Numbered from the stretch's first letter, positions 27,372-36,717 are shown. The stretch: DNA of 64,000 nt from Nocardioides sp. REDSEA-S33_B3 (GCA_001627335.1 LUPK01000033.1:78745-142744); one strand, 5' to 3'. Notes: generated by a model not told the origin, from the sequence alone. Translations and numbers: made by a program.

Positions 27372-28964
27372 GTGACCAGCTACAACCTCGCGAGCCTGCT
27401 CGAGACCAGCGCTGCGACGTACCCCGAGCGTGACGCCATCGTCTTCGGCGACACGCGCCTGAACTACGCGACCGTGAACACCCTGGCCAACCAGGTCGCC
27501 GGCGCGCTCGCCGAGCGCGGCATCGGCCACGGCGACAAGGTCGCGCTGTCGTGCCCGAACCTGCCGTACTTCTCGATCGTCTACTACGGCATCCTCAAGG
27601 CCGGCGCGACCGTGGTGCCGCTCAACGTGCTGCTGAAGGGCCGTGAGGTGGCCTACCACCTCGCCGACTCCGAGGCCAAGGCCCTGTTCTGCTTCCAGGG
27701 CACCCCGGAGCTGCCGATCGGTGAGGCCGGCCACGAGGGCTTCACCGCCACCGAGGGCTGCGAGCACTTCTTCATGATCACCGCCGACCCGGCCGCGGCC
27801 TCGCCGATCGAGGGCACCACCACCTTGTTCCAGGCGATCGGGTCGCAGGCGCCGACCTTCGAGACCGTCGCCACCGACGAGGACGACACCGCGGTCATCC
27901 TCTACACCTCCGGCACCACCGGCCAGCCCAAGGGCGCCGAGCTGCGGCACCGCAACATGCGCGACAACGCGCTCTCGGGCGAGGCACTGTTCGGTGCGAA
28001 CGCGGAGACGCCCGACACCTACCTGTGCGTGCTGCCGCTGTTCCACTCCTTCGGTCAGACCGTCATCCAGAACGGCGGCTTCGCCTACGGCGGCACCGTG
28101 GTGATGCTGCCCCGCTTCGAGGCCGAGCCCGCGCTGGGCCTGATGCTCAAGGAGCAGGTCACCTTCTTCGCGGGCGTCCCGACGATGTACTGGGGCCTGC
28201 TGGGCGCGCTGACCCCCGACGTCGACGTGGAGACCCTCGCGAAGAACCTCCGCGTCGCCGCGGCCGGTGGCTCCGCGCTGCCGGTGGAGGTCCACAAGGA
28301 CTTCGAGAAGAAGTTCGGCGTCACCATCCTGGAGGGCTACGGCCTCTCGGAGACCTCGCCGGTCGCCTCGTTCAGCCCGTACGGCGAGCCGCCGCGCGTG
28401 GGCTCGATCGGCACTCCCATCCCCGGGGTGGAGATGTGCCTGCTCCAGGCCGACTCCTGGGAGCGGGTGCCCGAGGACATTGAGGAGGACGGCAAGACCG
28501 CGGTCGGCGAGATCGCCATCAAGGGCCACAACATCATGAAGGGCTACTACAACCGTCCCGAGGCCACCGCCGAGGTGCTCGGCACGGTCGACGGGGCCGA
28601 CGGCTGGTTCCGCTCAGGCGACCTGGGCCGCAAAGACGCCGACGGCTTCTACTACATCGTCGACCGGTCCAAGGACATGATCATCCGCGGCGGCTACAAC
28701 GTGTACCCCCGCGAGATCGAGGAGGTCCTGATGACCCACGAGGACGTCTCGCTGGCCGCGGTCATCGGCGTCCCCCACGAGTCCCACGGCGAGGAGGTCA
28801 AGGCGTACGTCATCCTCAACCCCGGCGCCACCACCACCGCCGAGGACCTCGTCGCGTGGGGCAAGGACCAGATGGCCAACTACAAGTACCCCCGCCTCGT
28901 CGAGATCGTCGAGAACCTCCCCATGACCGCCACCGGCAAGATCCTCAAGCGCGAGCTCTCGTGA
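27372..28964 (+). CDS. Long-chain fatty-acid-CoA ligase (AMP-binding)
   Basis: A 530-residue adenylate-forming enzyme that activates a carboxylic acid as acyl-AMP and transfers it to CoA. The AMP-binding P-loop VILYTSGTTGQPKGAELRH, the A5 motif GYGLSETSP, the A7/A8 hinge SGDLGRKDADGFYYIVDRSKD and the catalytic Lys in TGKILKREL are all present. Long-chain specificity is inferred from overall resemblance to FadD-type enzymes. The GTG start has ACGGAGG upstream. A 49-residue membrane ORF is coupled to its stop by a GTGA overlap. Confidence 0.92.
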   Translation: MTSYNLASLLETSAATYPERDAIVFGDTRLNYATVNTLANQVAGALAERGIGHGDKVALSCPNLPYFSIVYYGILKAGATVVPLNVLLKGREVAYHLADSEAKALFCFQGTPELPIGEAGHEGFTATEGCEHFFMITADPAAASPIEGTTTLFQAIGSQAPTFETVATDEDDTAVILYTSGTTGQPKGAELRHRNMRDNALSGEALFGANAETPDTYLCVLPLFHSFGQTVIQNGGFAYGGTVVMLPRFEAEPALGLMLKEQVTFFAGVPTMYWGLLGALTPDVDVETLAKNLRVAAAGGSALPVEVHKDFEKKFGVTILEGYGLSETSPVASFSPYGEPPRVGSIGTPIPGVEMCLLQADSWERVPEDIEEDGKTAVGEIAIKGHNIMKGYYNRPEATAEVLGTVDGADGWFRSGDLGRKDADGFYYIVDRSKDMIIRGGYNVYPREIEEVLMTHEDVSLAAVIGVPHESHGEEVKAYVILNPGATTTAEDLVAWGKDQMANYKYPRLVEIVENLPMTATGKILKRELS

Positions 28965-29110
28965 GGCTGGTCCTCCTGGCGGCCGCCGCCCTCATGACCG
29001 TGGGCGGCGGCCTCTGGTGGTACGGCTCGCCGGACGCCCCGTTCGGACCGCTCCTCGCGGGGCTGGGCGTCGCGCTGTTCATCGTGGTGCTGCGGCCGAG
29101 CCGTCACTGA
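28961..29110 (+). CDS. Small membrane protein, 49 residues, coupled to the acyl-CoA ligase
   Basis: The GTG overlaps the TGA of the ligase gene (GTGA), the same coupling seen for other real gene pairs in this window. The product has two hydrophobic stretches (LVLLAAAALMTVGGGLWW and PLLAGLGVALFIVVL) with a short loop, so a two-helix inner-membrane protein is predicted. I recognise no family. It stops just before a tandem repeat array. It could be a chance reading frame; the coupling and hydrophobic pattern argue otherwise. Confidence 0.5.
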   Translation: MRLVLLAAAALMTVGGGLWWYGSPDAPFGPLLAGLGVALFIVVLRPSRH

Positions 29111-29117
29111 CGCACGG

Positions 29118-29249
29118 CCGAGAGGTCGCTGACGCACGGCCGAGAGGTCGCTGACGCACGGCCGAGAGGTCGCTGACGCACGGCCATGCGCGAGTGACGG
29201 TTGGGCCGTGCGCGGGTGACGGTTGGGCCGTGCGCGGGTGACCTCTCGG
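29118..29249. repeat. 22-bp repeat array: three direct and three inverted units
   Basis: Six contiguous 22-bp units. The first three are near-identical (CCGAGAGGTC...GCACGG). The next three are in opposite orientation, the last reading CCGTGCGCGGGTGACCTCTCGG. The array therefore forms one large imperfect palindrome. The same unit occurs in three copies at 15101-15166. It fills the gap between two convergent genes. Confidence 0.85.
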
Positions 29250-29259
29250 CGCGTCCCCG

Positions 29260-29760
29260 TCAGTCGAACGGGTTCGGCAGCGCCCCGGGGAGGCCGGTGA
29301 GGAGCTCGCGGGCGCGGGCGGCCGACTTGTGCTCGACCAGCACCTCGTAGCGGGTGGCGACCACCTGGGTGACGGAGGAGAAGTCGCGCTGGCCGCGGGT
29401 GGCGGCGTAGCCCATCAGGGCGAAGATCAGTCCGAAGAGCGCGCCGATCAGCAGCGGCGGCAGCAGCGCCGCCAGCGCGGACTCGTCGGTGAGCAGCACG
29501 AAGATGAGCCCGACGAACAGGCCGAACCACGCACCGGAGGCCGCCCCGCTCAGGGCGACCCGGCCGGTGGTGAGCCGGCCGGTGATCTTCTCGACCCGCT
29601 TGAGGTCGGTGCCGACGATCATCAGCTGCTCGACGGGGAACTCCTCGTCGCTGAGGAAGTCGACGGTGCGCTGCGCCTGGGCGTAGTCGTCGTAGACCGC
29701 CAGGGACTGCGGGAACTCCAGGCTCAGCGGTGAGGCGAGGTTCGGGCGCGGCTGGCTCAT
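29260..29760 (-). CDS. General stress protein 17M-like domain protein (YflT-type)
   Basis: A 166-residue protein with the general stress protein N-terminal motif (SLAVYDDYAQAQRTVDFLSDEEFP, then MIVGTDLKRVEKITGRL). A Gly-rich double membrane-spanning segment (AASGAWFGLFVGLIFVLL, LIGALFGLIFALMG) is followed by a small alpha-beta tail. Homologues occur in most actinobacteria without an assigned activity. ATG 29760 has CACACT 6 nt upstream as a possible leaderless -10 box. Confidence 0.8.
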   Translation of the reverse strand: MSQPRPNLASPLSLEFPQSLAVYDDYAQAQRTVDFLSDEEFPVEQLMIVGTDLKRVEKITGRLTTGRVALSGAASGAWFGLFVGLIFVLLTDESALAALLPPLLIGALFGLIFALMGYAATRGQRDFSSVTQVVATRYEVLVEHKSAARARELLTGLPGALPNPFD

Positions 29761-29833
29761 GCCTCCAGTGTGCCGCAGCCGCCCCACCCGGTCGCGCCCG
29801 TGGACCCGCGTGAGCAGCCGGTCGTGCTGCGGG

Positions 29834-30634
29834 TCACCGCAGCCAGCGTCGTACGCCGGAGGCCAGCGCGCTCGCGAACCGCTCCTGCCCGGCGGGGCTG
29901 GTCATCACCGCGGCGTCGCCGGCGTCGCGCATGTTGCCGAGCTCGACCAGCACCGCGGGCATCTGTGAGAGGTTGAGCGTGGCCAGGTCGGTGCGCAGGT
30001 CGAGCCCGTCCCCGCCGGCGACGTAGGTCGCCCGGGCGAACCCGGCGTCCTCCAGCGCGCCCCGCACCACCGCGGCGACCCGCAGCGACGCCTCGTCGCC
30101 GGCGATCACGTGGAACCCGTGCGCGCCCGCGGCGTACGACCCGTCGCCGTGCACCGACACCTTCAGGTCGGCGCCCTCGGCGTTGCCGGTGGTGCCCCGC
30201 TCGTCCACGCACGGCCCCCAGCGGTCGGGGGAGTCGCCGTCCCGGGTCAGCGTGACCGTCGCGCCCGCCCGGCGCAGCCGCTCGGCGAGCCGGCGGGAGA
30301 CCTCCCAGGTGAAGGTCGCCTCGGCGTAGCCGGCGTCGGTCGCCGTGCCGCTGGTGTTGCACGCCTTGCGGAAGCCACCCGCCTCCACGAGCCTGGCGGC
30401 CTCGGCGGGGAAGCGGGCGTTGCCGAGCTGGTGCCCGGGGTCCACGACGACGTGCCGCCCGGTCAGCGGCAGTGGCCGCAGGACGTGGCCGGCCACGACC
30501 TCCTGGGGCGGTGCGACCTCGTCCGCCCAGGCGGGGCTTGGGCCGACCGCCGAGCCGAGCACGGACCCCAGCGAAGCGGCAGCGCACAGCGCGAGCAGGA
30601 GCGGCACGACGGCCGCGGCTCGGGGGCGCCTCAT
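29834..30634 (-). CDS. N-acetylmuramoyl-L-alanine amidase (Amidase_3), secreted
   Basis: A 266-residue exported zinc amidase that cuts the bond between N-acetylmuramic acid and the peptide stem of peptidoglycan. A signal peptide covers residues 1-37 (ending ...PSPAWA). The catalytic domain starts at [11 protein letters not shown] (first zinc His). VSVHGDGS (second His) and [12 protein letters not shown] (catalytic Glu) follow. No binding domain is attached. ATG 30634 is set by TACCCT 6 nt upstream (leaderless). It is divergent from purS. Confidence 0.9.
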   Translation of the reverse strand: MRRPRAAAVVPLLLALCAAASLGSVLGSAVGPSPAWADEVAPPQEVVAGHVLRPLPLTGRHVVVDPGHQLGNARFPAEAARLVEAGGFRKACNTSGTATDAGYAEATFTWEVSRRLAERLRRAGATVTLTRDGDSPDRWGPCVDERGTTGNAEGADLKVSVHGDGSYAAGAHGFHVIAGDEASLRVAAVVRGALEDAGFARATYVAGGDGLDLRTDLATLNLSQMPAVLVELGNMRDAGDAAVMTSPAGQERFASALASGVRRWLR

Positions 30635-30640
30635 CGCGCG

Positions 30641-30646
30641 AGGGTA
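30641..30646 (-). promoter_or_regulatory. Amidase -10 box (TACCCT), leaderless
   Basis: On the minus strand TACCCT ends 6 nt before the ATG at 30634. Only about 30 bp separate it from the purS -10 box on the other strand. Confidence 0.6.
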
Positions 30647-30675
30647 TCGCCCGTCGGCCCGCCCGAGGGCCCCGA

Positions 30676-30681
30676 TAGGAT
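30676..30681 (+). promoter_or_regulatory. purS -10 box (TAGGAT)
   Basis: TAGGAT lies 38 nt before the purS GTG. The leader holds CAGGAG about 8 nt before the start, so this purine operon, unlike purC, purL and purF, is leadered. Confidence 0.5.
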
Positions 30682-30719
30682 CGGCCCCGGTTGTCCACCC
30701 CTGAGCCAGGAGCTGCCCC

Positions 30720-30995
30720 GTGGCCCGTGTCGTCGTCGACGTGATGCCCAAGCCCGAGATCCTCGACCCCCAGGGCAAGGCCGTGCTCGGTGCACTGCCG
30801 CGCCTCGGCTTCTCCGGCGTGACCGACGTCCGCCAGGGGAAGCGCTTCGAGCTCGAGATCGCCGGCGAGATCACCGCCGAGGTCCTCGCCGAGGTCGAGA
30901 AGATGGCCGAGACCCTGCTCTCCAACCCCGTGATCGAGAACTTCGCGGTCCACGTCGAGGACGACGTCACCCCCGGCGCCGGAGCGCAGGCGTGA
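30720..30995 (+). CDS. purS: FGAM synthetase subunit PurS
   Basis: A 91-residue small subunit that bridges PurQ and PurL in the three-part formylglycinamidine ribonucleotide synthetase. The start [21 protein letters not shown] and the ending [13 protein letters not shown] are typical. Its stop overlaps the purQ start (GTGA). The matching purL gene is 3 kb downstream with an intervening membrane protein and a minus-strand hydrolase. Confidence 0.96.
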   Translation: MARVVVDVMPKPEILDPQGKAVLGALPRLGFSGVTDVRQGKRFELEIAGEITAEVLAEVEKMAETLLSNPVIENFAVHVEDDVTPGAGAQA

Positions 30996-31660
30996 AGATC
31001 GGCGTCGTCACCTTCCCCGGCTCCCTCGACGACGTCGACGCCGCCCGCGCGGTCGGCCTCGGCGGCCAGGAGGCCGTCGCCCTCTGGCACGGCGACCACG
31101 ACCTGAAGGGCGTCGACGCGGTCGTGCTGCCCGGTGGCTTCTCCTACGGCGACTACCTCCGCTGCGGCGCCATCTCCCGCTTCTCCCCGGTCATGACCGA
31201 GGTGATCGAGGCGGCCCGGAAGGGCATGCCCGTCCTCGGCATCTGCAACGGCTTCCAGATCCTCTGCGAGTCCCACCTGCTGCCGGGCGCGCTGATCCGC
31301 AACGACCACCGCAGGTTCATCTGCCGCGACCAGCGGCTGCGCATCGAGAACGACCGCACCGCCTGGACCTCCGCCTACACCGCGGGCCAGGAGATCACCC
31401 TCGTGCTGAAGAACGGCGAGGGCGGCTACGTCGCCGACGAGCCCACCCTCGACCGGCTCGAGGGCGAGGGCCAGGTCGTCGCGCGCTACCTCGACCTCAA
31501 CCCCAACGGCTCGGCCCGCGACATCGCCGGTGTCTCCAACGAGCGCGGCAACGTGGTCGGCCTGATGCCGCACCCCGAGCACTCCGTCGAGGAGCTCACC
31601 GGCTCCGGCACCGACGGGCTGGGCTTCTTCACCAGCCTGGTCGAGTCCGCGTTCGCCTGA
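30992..31660 (+). CDS. purQ: FGAM synthetase glutaminase subunit PurQ
   Basis: A 222-residue class I glutamine amidotransferase that supplies ammonia to PurL. The nucleophile Cys is in [10 protein letters not shown] (about residue 86), the oxyanion segment is [13 protein letters not shown], and the catalytic His-Glu pair is in [10 protein letters not shown]. It is coupled to purS by a GTGA overlap. Confidence 0.97.
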   Translation: MKIGVVTFPGSLDDVDAARAVGLGGQEAVALWHGDHDLKGVDAVVLPGGFSYGDYLRCGAISRFSPVMTEVIEAARKGMPVLGICNGFQILCESHLLPGALIRNDHRRFICRDQRLRIENDRTAWTSAYTAGQEITLVLKNGEGGYVADEPTLDRLEGEGQVVARYLDLNPNGSARDIAGVSNERGNVVGLMPHPEHSVEELTGSGTDGLGFFTSLVESAFA

Positions 31661-31674
31661 GCCCCGTCCGCACC

Positions 31675-32121
31675 ATGACCCCCGCACTGCTGTTCCGCCG
31701 CGTCGCCGTCGCCGAGGCCATCACCTGGGCGCTGCTGCTGACCGGCATGTTCCTCAAGTACGTCACCGAGACCACCGAGCTCGGCGTGCGCGTCTTCGGC
31801 ATGCTCCACGGTGTCGTCTTCGTCGCGTACGGCGTCGTCACGCTCGTCGTCGCGATCGACCAGCGCTGGCGGCCCGGCCGGACCCTGTCCGCGCTGGCCT
31901 GCGCCGTACCCCCGTTCGCGACCGTGCCCTTCGACCGCTGGCTCGAGCGCCGGCACCCGCTGGCCGACTCCTGGCGCCTGCGCGCCACCGATCCCGCCGG
32001 CCCGCTCGAGCGCGTCGTCGCCTGGTTGGTCCGCTCGCCCGCCCAGGGCGTCGCCGCGGGCCTGGTCGCCGTCGCCGCCCTCACCGGCCTCGCGCTCCTG
32101 GTCGGTCCGCCCACCTCCTGA
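31675..32121 (+). CDS. DUF3817 family membrane protein
   Basis: A 148-residue membrane protein. The first ~95 residues match DUF3817: FRRVAVAEAITWALLLTGMF, VRVFGMLHGVVFVAYG and the Pro-rich PPFATVPFDRWLERR. A charged segment and a final hydrophobic helix follow. It is co-directional with purSQ, 14 nt behind. Its function is unknown; homologues often sit in purine gene neighbourhoods of actinobacteria. Confidence 0.82.
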   Translation: MTPALLFRRVAVAEAITWALLLTGMFLKYVTETTELGVRVFGMLHGVVFVAYGVVTLVVAIDQRWRPGRTLSALACAVPPFATVPFDRWLERRHPLADSWRLRATDPAGPLERVVAWLVRSPAQGVAAGLVAVAALTGLALLVGPPTS

Positions 32122-32152
32122 CCCGCTCGCCGGTCGAGGTGCGAGCGGAGGC

Positions 32153-33619
32153 TCAGCTGCGGACGCCCTTGCGCAGCTTGCGCCAGACGCGCTTGTTCAC
32201 GACGCCGGAGGCCTCCATGCCGATCCGCTCCTGCCAGTCCTTGACCGCCGGCTCGACGCCGGGGCCGTAGACGCCGGTGACGACCAGGGTCGCCTTGGGC
32301 GAGGCGGCGTTCAGGGCGCGCTGGAGGCGGCGTACGGCGTCCCCGGAGGAGCCGTACTTCAGGATCGGCTTGGAGCCGGCCGAGAGCAGCGACATCCAGT
32401 GCTGGCGCGACCAGAGGTTCTTCTCGGGCATCTTGTGGTCGGCCTGCCAGGCGCGGGTGGCCTTGAGCGTGCGGGTGCCGTACTCGCCGGTGAGGTCGCC
32501 GTCGAAGTACTTCTTCTCGCGCAGCAGGCACTGCAGCGTGGTGACCAGCGCGGGGTCGGGGACGACCTCCTGGCCGTTCTTCTTCGTCCGCGGCGGGCGC
32601 AGCAGCGGGTAGTCCTGCCAGTTGATGCGGGTGCCGCCGCAGCGGTCCTTCTCGGCGCGCGCGGTGGTGCCGCGGCCGAGGTCGAGGAAGTTGCTGTCGA
32701 TGTTGATGCGGACGCCGCCCCAGGTCTCGTCGTGGCCGCCGCGGTACTGCTTCATCCGGCCGCCCGGTCGCCAGCCGTCGTCGCGGATGTAGGTGGTGTC
32801 GGTGTTGGCCTTCCCGTCCCAGCGGGCGATCCAGATGGCGTCGGGCAGCACGAACCGGTCCGGGCGCTCGACACGCGCGTCGTCGAGGGCCGCGATGCCG
32901 GAGCTGGCGCTGGAGTAGACGCCGGAGACGTAGCCGAGGCGGTGCAGCTTCTGGGTCCAGCCGGAGAGGAAGGAGAGTGCGGACTCGCGGCAGTCGGTGT
33001 TGGAGGCGTCGAAGCCCTCGAGGTCGTACCACAGCGTGCTGCCCTCGGCGATGCCGAGCGCGCGGGCGTCGGCGACGGTGGTCTCCGCCTCGGCGCGACC
33101 CATCTTCAGCGCCTTGTGGTAGTCCTTCTTCTTCCCCGGCTTGGGGTTGATCCGCACGTCGTCGGAGTAGCGCGGGAAGCGCGGCTGGCAGGAGGCCTGC
33201 GGCCCGAGCGTGATCGGCAGCAGCCGCCACCCGAGCGTGGCCTGCTGCAGCACCCACTCCTTGCTGAGGTTGGGCTGGTTGCGGCAGGCGCGGGACTTGC
33301 CGGAGATGTAGATCCCGACCGCGGAGAACGGCGAGTTGTTCCACCAGGTGCGCATCGCCCTGCTGTCCGGGGCGAGGCACTGGTCGAAGCCGTAGCCGGT
33401 GAAGTTGCCCGGCGTCACGACCACGCCCCCGTCGACGATGGGGGAGCGGCGGGCACCGACCTCGGCGGCGTACGCCGGTGCGCCGGCCGGCGCGGAGCCC
33501 AGCACGGTCAACGCGAGCAGCCCGGACGCGGCGGCGGTGCCTGCGCGCCGCAGGAGGGTGCGGCGGGGCGCGCTGCTGCGCGAGGTGGTGCGGGTGCGGA
33601 CGAGGCCCGGTCGGGTCAT
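32153..33619 (-). CDS. Rv2525c-like (DUF1906) glycoside-hydrolase-like protein with peptidoglycan-binding domains
   Basis: A 488-residue exported protein. The N-terminus has twin arginines (PRRTLLRRAG) before a hydrophobic stretch ending ...PAYA, fitting Tat or Sec export. Residues ~65-300 match the Rv2525c-type TIM-barrel (NFTGYGFDQCLAP, SAVGIYISGKSRAC, STLWYDLEGFD). Two C-terminal peptidoglycan-binding repeats follow, one ending near LTGEYGTRTLKATRAWQ and one from KYGSSGDAVRRLQRAL. It probably acts on the cell wall; Rv2525c itself affects beta-lactam sensitivity. ATG 33619 has GGAG 8 nt upstream; the open frame extends further but starts there. Confidence 0.85.
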   Translation of the reverse strand: MTRPGLVRTRTTSRSSAPRRTLLRRAGTAAASGLLALTVLGSAPAGAPAYAAEVGARRSPIVDGGVVVTPGNFTGYGFDQCLAPDSRAMRTWWNNSPFSAVGIYISGKSRACRNQPNLSKEWVLQQATLGWRLLPITLGPQASCQPRFPRYSDDVRINPKPGKKKDYHKALKMGRAEAETTVADARALGIAEGSTLWYDLEGFDASNTDCRESALSFLSGWTQKLHRLGYVSGVYSSASSGIAALDDARVERPDRFVLPDAIWIARWDGKANTDTTYIRDDGWRPGGRMKQYRGGHDETWGGVRINIDSNFLDLGRGTTARAEKDRCGGTRINWQDYPLLRPPRTKKNGQEVVPDPALVTTLQCLLREKKYFDGDLTGEYGTRTLKATRAWQADHKMPEKNLWSRQHWMSLLSAGSKPILKYGSSGDAVRRLQRALNAASPKATLVVTGVYGPGVEPAVKDWQERIGMEASGVVNKRVWRKLRKGVRS

Positions 33620-33728
33620 GGTGGAGCTCCAGCGGCACGGAGGTGAGGCGGGGGGAAGTGGTCGCTCCTGACGGACCGACCACAGCACGATAACCACACC
33701 AGTCACACGAGTAACAGGCTTCGCCGTG

Positions 33729-33746
33729 AACTACAGAGATGTAGTT
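33729..33746. promoter_or_regulatory. AT-rich dyad in the divergent DUF1906/purL region
   Basis: AACTACA and TGTAGTT are perfect 7-bp arms 4 nt apart, in a noticeably AT-rich patch (33690-33750) between the hydrolase and purL starts. It lies about 110 bp upstream of each start and may bind a regulator of the hydrolase gene. Confidence 0.4.
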
Positions 33747-33848
33747 TCCGCAGGTCAGCGGGGGTGTCGCCAGGTTCCATGGGGGCCGATCGGCCGCCGA
33801 GGAACCGCGGAAGAGGGGCGCGGCTGAACGTCGGCCGAGCAGGCTCGG

Positions 33849-33854
33849 TAGATT
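33849..33854 (+). promoter_or_regulatory. purL -10 box (TAGATT), leaderless
   Basis: TAGATT ends 6 nt before the GTG at 33861. Confidence 0.65.
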
Positions 33855-33860
33855 TCTCCC

Positions 33861-36110
33861 GTGCTGGACACCGTCGCCGTCGCCGCCGAGGACCCGAGCC
33901 GTGAGCAGCCCTGGGCCGATCTCGGCCTGAAGGCCGACGAGTACGCCAGGATCCGCGAGATCCTCGGGCGCCGTCCCACCTCCTCGGAGCTGGCGATGTA
34001 CTCCGTCATGTGGAGCGAGCACTGCTCTTACAAGTCCTCCAAGGTGCACCTCAAGCAGTTCGGCGAGCTGCCGCAGGAGACCCCGGTCGGCAAGATGCTG
34101 GCCGGCATCGGCGAGAACGCCGGCGTCATCGACGTCGGGCAGGGCTACGCGGTGACCTTCAAGGTCGAGTCGCACAACCACCCGTCGTACGTCGAGCCCT
34201 ACCAGGGCGCCGCGACCGGCATCGGCGGCATCGTCCGCGACATCCTCGCGATGGGCGCGCGCCCGGTGGCCGTCATGGACCCGCTGCGCTTCGGCCCGCT
34301 CGACGCCCCCGACACCCATCGTGTGCTGCCTGGGATCGTGGCCGGCGTCGGTGGCTACGGCAACTGCCTGGGTCTGCCCAACATCGGCGGCGAGGCGGTG
34401 TTCGACGAGACCTACCTCGGCAACCCGCTGGTCAACGCCCTGTGCGTGGGCGTGCTGAAGCACGAGGACCTCCACCTGGCCAAGGCCTCCGGGGTCGGCA
34501 ACCAGGTGATCCTCTACGGCGCCCGCACCGGCGGCGACGGCATCGGCGGCGTCTCCGTGCTCGCCTCGGAGACCTTCGACGCCGACGGTCCCGCCAAGCG
34601 GCCCAGCGTGCAGGTCGGCGACCCCTTCATGGAGAAGCTGCTCATCGAGTGCACGCTCGAGATCTTCGCCGCCGGCCTGGTCGCCGGCATCCAGGACCTC
34701 GGCGGCGCCGGGCTCTCCTGCGCCACCTCCGAGCTGGCCTCGGCCGGTGACGGCGGCATGCACGTCGAGCTCGACCGCGTCCCCCTGCGCGACTCCACGC
34801 TGGCTCCCGAGGAGATCCTCATGAGCGAGAGCCAGGAGCGGATGATGGCCGTCGTCGAGCCCGACGACGTCGCGGCGTTCATGGCGATCTGCGCCAAGTG
34901 GGACGTCGAGGCCGTCGTCGTCGGCGAGGTCACCGACACCGGTCGCCTCGAGATCGACTGGCACGGCGAGCGCGTCGTCGACGTCCCGCCCCGCTCGGTC
35001 GCCCACGACGGCCCGACCTACCAGCGCCCCTTCGCGCGCCCCGACTGGCAGGACGCCCTGCAGGCCGACGCCGCCGAGTCGCTGCCGCGTCCCGCCGACG
35101 CCTCAGAGCTGCGCGAGACCGTGCTGCGCCTGGTCGCCTCGCCCAACCTGTGCGACAAGTCGTGGATCACCGACCAATACGACCGCTACGTCCGCGGCAA
35201 CACCGTGCTCTCCCAGCCGGCCGACTCCGGGATGATCCGCATCGACGAGGACACCAACCTCGGTGTCTCGGTCTCGACCGACTGCAACGGCCGCTACGCC
35301 AAGCTCGACCCGTACGCCGGGGCCCAGCTCGCCCTCGCCGAGTCCTACCGCAACGTCGCCACCGGCGGCGCCACCCCGCTGGCCGTCTCCGACTGCCTCA
35401 ACTTCGGCTCGCCGGAGGACCCGTCGGTGATGTGGCAGTTCGCCGAGGCCTGCCGCGGCCTCAAGGACGCCTGCCTCGAGCTCGGCGTGCCCGTCACCGG
35501 CGGCAACGTCAGCCTCTACAACCAGACCGGCGAGACCGCGATCCTGCCGACGCCGGTCGTCGCCGTGCTCGGCGTCATCGAGGACGTCACGCGCCGCACC
35601 CCCTCGTCGTGGTCGGCCGCGGGCGAGACCGTCGTGCTGCTCGGCGAGACCCGCGAGGAGCTCTCCGGCTCCGAGTGGGCCCACGTCGTCCACGGCCACC
35701 TCGGCGGCCGCCCGCCGGCCCTCTCGCTCGAGGGCGAGAAGGCGCTCGCCGCACTGCTGCACGAGGCCGTCGGGCTGATCAGCTCCGCGCACGACCTGTC
35801 CGACGGCGGGCTCGCCCAGGCGCTCATCGAGGCGTCGCTGCCCTCGATGACCGGCGCCTCGGTGTCGCTCGCCGGGGTGCACGAGGACCCGTTCGTCGCG
35901 CTGTTCTCCGAGTCGACCGGCCGCGTGCTCGTCACCGTGCCGGAGTCGGAGGTCGGCCGGCTGACCGACCTCGCCGCGCGCCACGGCGTACCCGCTGCGC
36001 AGTTGGGCACCACCGGCGGCGACTCCGTGGACCTGCAGGGGCTCTTCGACCTCCCGCTGCTCGAGGTCCGCTCGACCTGGATGGCCACCCTCCCCGCTGC
36101 CCTGGGCTGA
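33861..36110 (+). CDS. purL: FGAM synthetase large subunit PurL
   Basis: A 749-residue ATP-dependent synthetase of the AIR-synthase superfamily that makes FGAM from FGAR with ammonia from PurQ. Marks include [12 protein letters not shown] near residue 50, [20 protein letters not shown] (ATP site), the internal repeat [17 protein letters not shown] and [14 protein letters not shown] near residue 645. It is the small, PurSQL-type form. The -10 box 6 nt upstream fixes GTG 33861 as the start. It has its own promoter, separate from purSQ. Confidence 0.98.
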   Translation: MLDTVAVAAEDPSREQPWADLGLKADEYARIREILGRRPTSSELAMYSVMWSEHCSYKSSKVHLKQFGELPQETPVGKMLAGIGENAGVIDVGQGYAVTFKVESHNHPSYVEPYQGAATGIGGIVRDILAMGARPVAVMDPLRFGPLDAPDTHRVLPGIVAGVGGYGNCLGLPNIGGEAVFDETYLGNPLVNALCVGVLKHEDLHLAKASGVGNQVILYGARTGGDGIGGVSVLASETFDADGPAKRPSVQVGDPFMEKLLIECTLEIFAAGLVAGIQDLGGAGLSCATSELASAGDGGMHVELDRVPLRDSTLAPEEILMSESQERMMAVVEPDDVAAFMAICAKWDVEAVVVGEVTDTGRLEIDWHGERVVDVPPRSVAHDGPTYQRPFARPDWQDALQADAAESLPRPADASELRETVLRLVASPNLCDKSWITDQYDRYVRGNTVLSQPADSGMIRIDEDTNLGVSVSTDCNGRYAKLDPYAGAQLALAESYRNVATGGATPLAVSDCLNFGSPEDPSVMWQFAEACRGLKDACLELGVPVTGGNVSLYNQTGETAILPTPVVAVLGVIEDVTRRTPSSWSAAGETVVLLGETREELSGSEWAHVVHGHLGGRPPALSLEGEKALAALLHEAVGLISSAHDLSDGGLAQALIEASLPSMTGASVSLAGVHEDPFVALFSESTGRVLVTVPESEVGRLTDLAARHGVPAAQLGTTGGDSVDLQGLFDLPLLEVRSTWMATLPAALG

Positions 36111-36120
36111 GGCTCGCGGC

Positions 36121-36185
36121 TGGTCGAGCGTCTTTCGCTGGTCGAGGTGCGACGAGCGCCAGCGAGGAGCCTCGAGACCCGGTGA
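36121..36185. repeat. Dispersed palindromic repeat, GAGGTGCGAG family
   Basis: Contains GCTGGTCGAGGTGCGACGAGCGCCAGC as two overlapping pieces and ends in GAGCCTCGAGACCCGGTGAC, identical to the end of the element at 11924-11992. It follows purL. Confidence 0.65.
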
Positions 36186-36227
36186 CCCCGACTGGGAGGC
36201 GCGAGCGGCGCGACGCATGATGGACAG

Positions 36228-36650
36228 GTGCCCGACGACCTGCCCGTGACGCGGACCCTGGTGATCCCGGGGTCCGAGCTCAGCGAGCGGTTCAGCCGGT
36301 CCTCGGGGCCCGGCGGTCAGGGCGTGAACACCACCGACTCGCGGGTCGAGCTGGTGTGGGACGCCGCAAGCTCAGCCCTCCCCGACCACGTACGCCGCCG
36401 GGTGCTCGACCAGCTGGCCGGCCGACTGGTCGACGGGGTGCTCACCGTGGCCGCGTCCGAGCACCGCACCCAGCTGGCCAACCGGCGGGCGGCGCGGGAG
36501 CGGCTCGCGACGCTGGTCCGTCGAGCGGCCGGGCCGCCGCCGGCGAAGCGCCGCGCGACGAAGCCGACCCGCGGCTCCCAGCGTCGTCGCCTCGACGCCA
36601 AGAAGCGTCGCGGCGAGGTGAAGCGTGGCCGGTCCGGCGACTGGTCCTGA
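36228..36650 (+). CDS. arfB: Peptidyl-tRNA hydrolase ArfB (ribosome rescue)
   Basis: A 140-residue release-factor-like protein that enters stalled ribosomes and hydrolyses peptidyl-tRNA without a stop codon. The catalytic GGQ is in SGPGGQGVNTTDSRVEL near residue 29. The C-terminal tail is Lys/Arg-rich (PPAKRRATKPTRG, RRLDAKKRRGEVKRG), as required to occupy the empty mRNA channel. GTG 36228 has CATGAT 6 nt before it. Confidence 0.92.
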   Translation: MPDDLPVTRTLVIPGSELSERFSRSSGPGGQGVNTTDSRVELVWDAASSALPDHVRRRVLDQLAGRLVDGVLTVAASEHRTQLANRRAARERLATLVRRAAGPPPAKRRATKPTRGSQRRRLDAKKRRGEVKRGRSGDWS

Positions 36651-36717
36651 CCCCGGCGACGGGGCGACGCGACCCATCCGACCCGCCCCGCGGGGCCGAA
36701 CCACCCGCGTGCCCCGG

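Noticed and set aside
29118..29249. Possible CRISPR array
   Set aside because: Units are 22 bp, contiguous and without spacers, and half are inverted. No cas genes are present.
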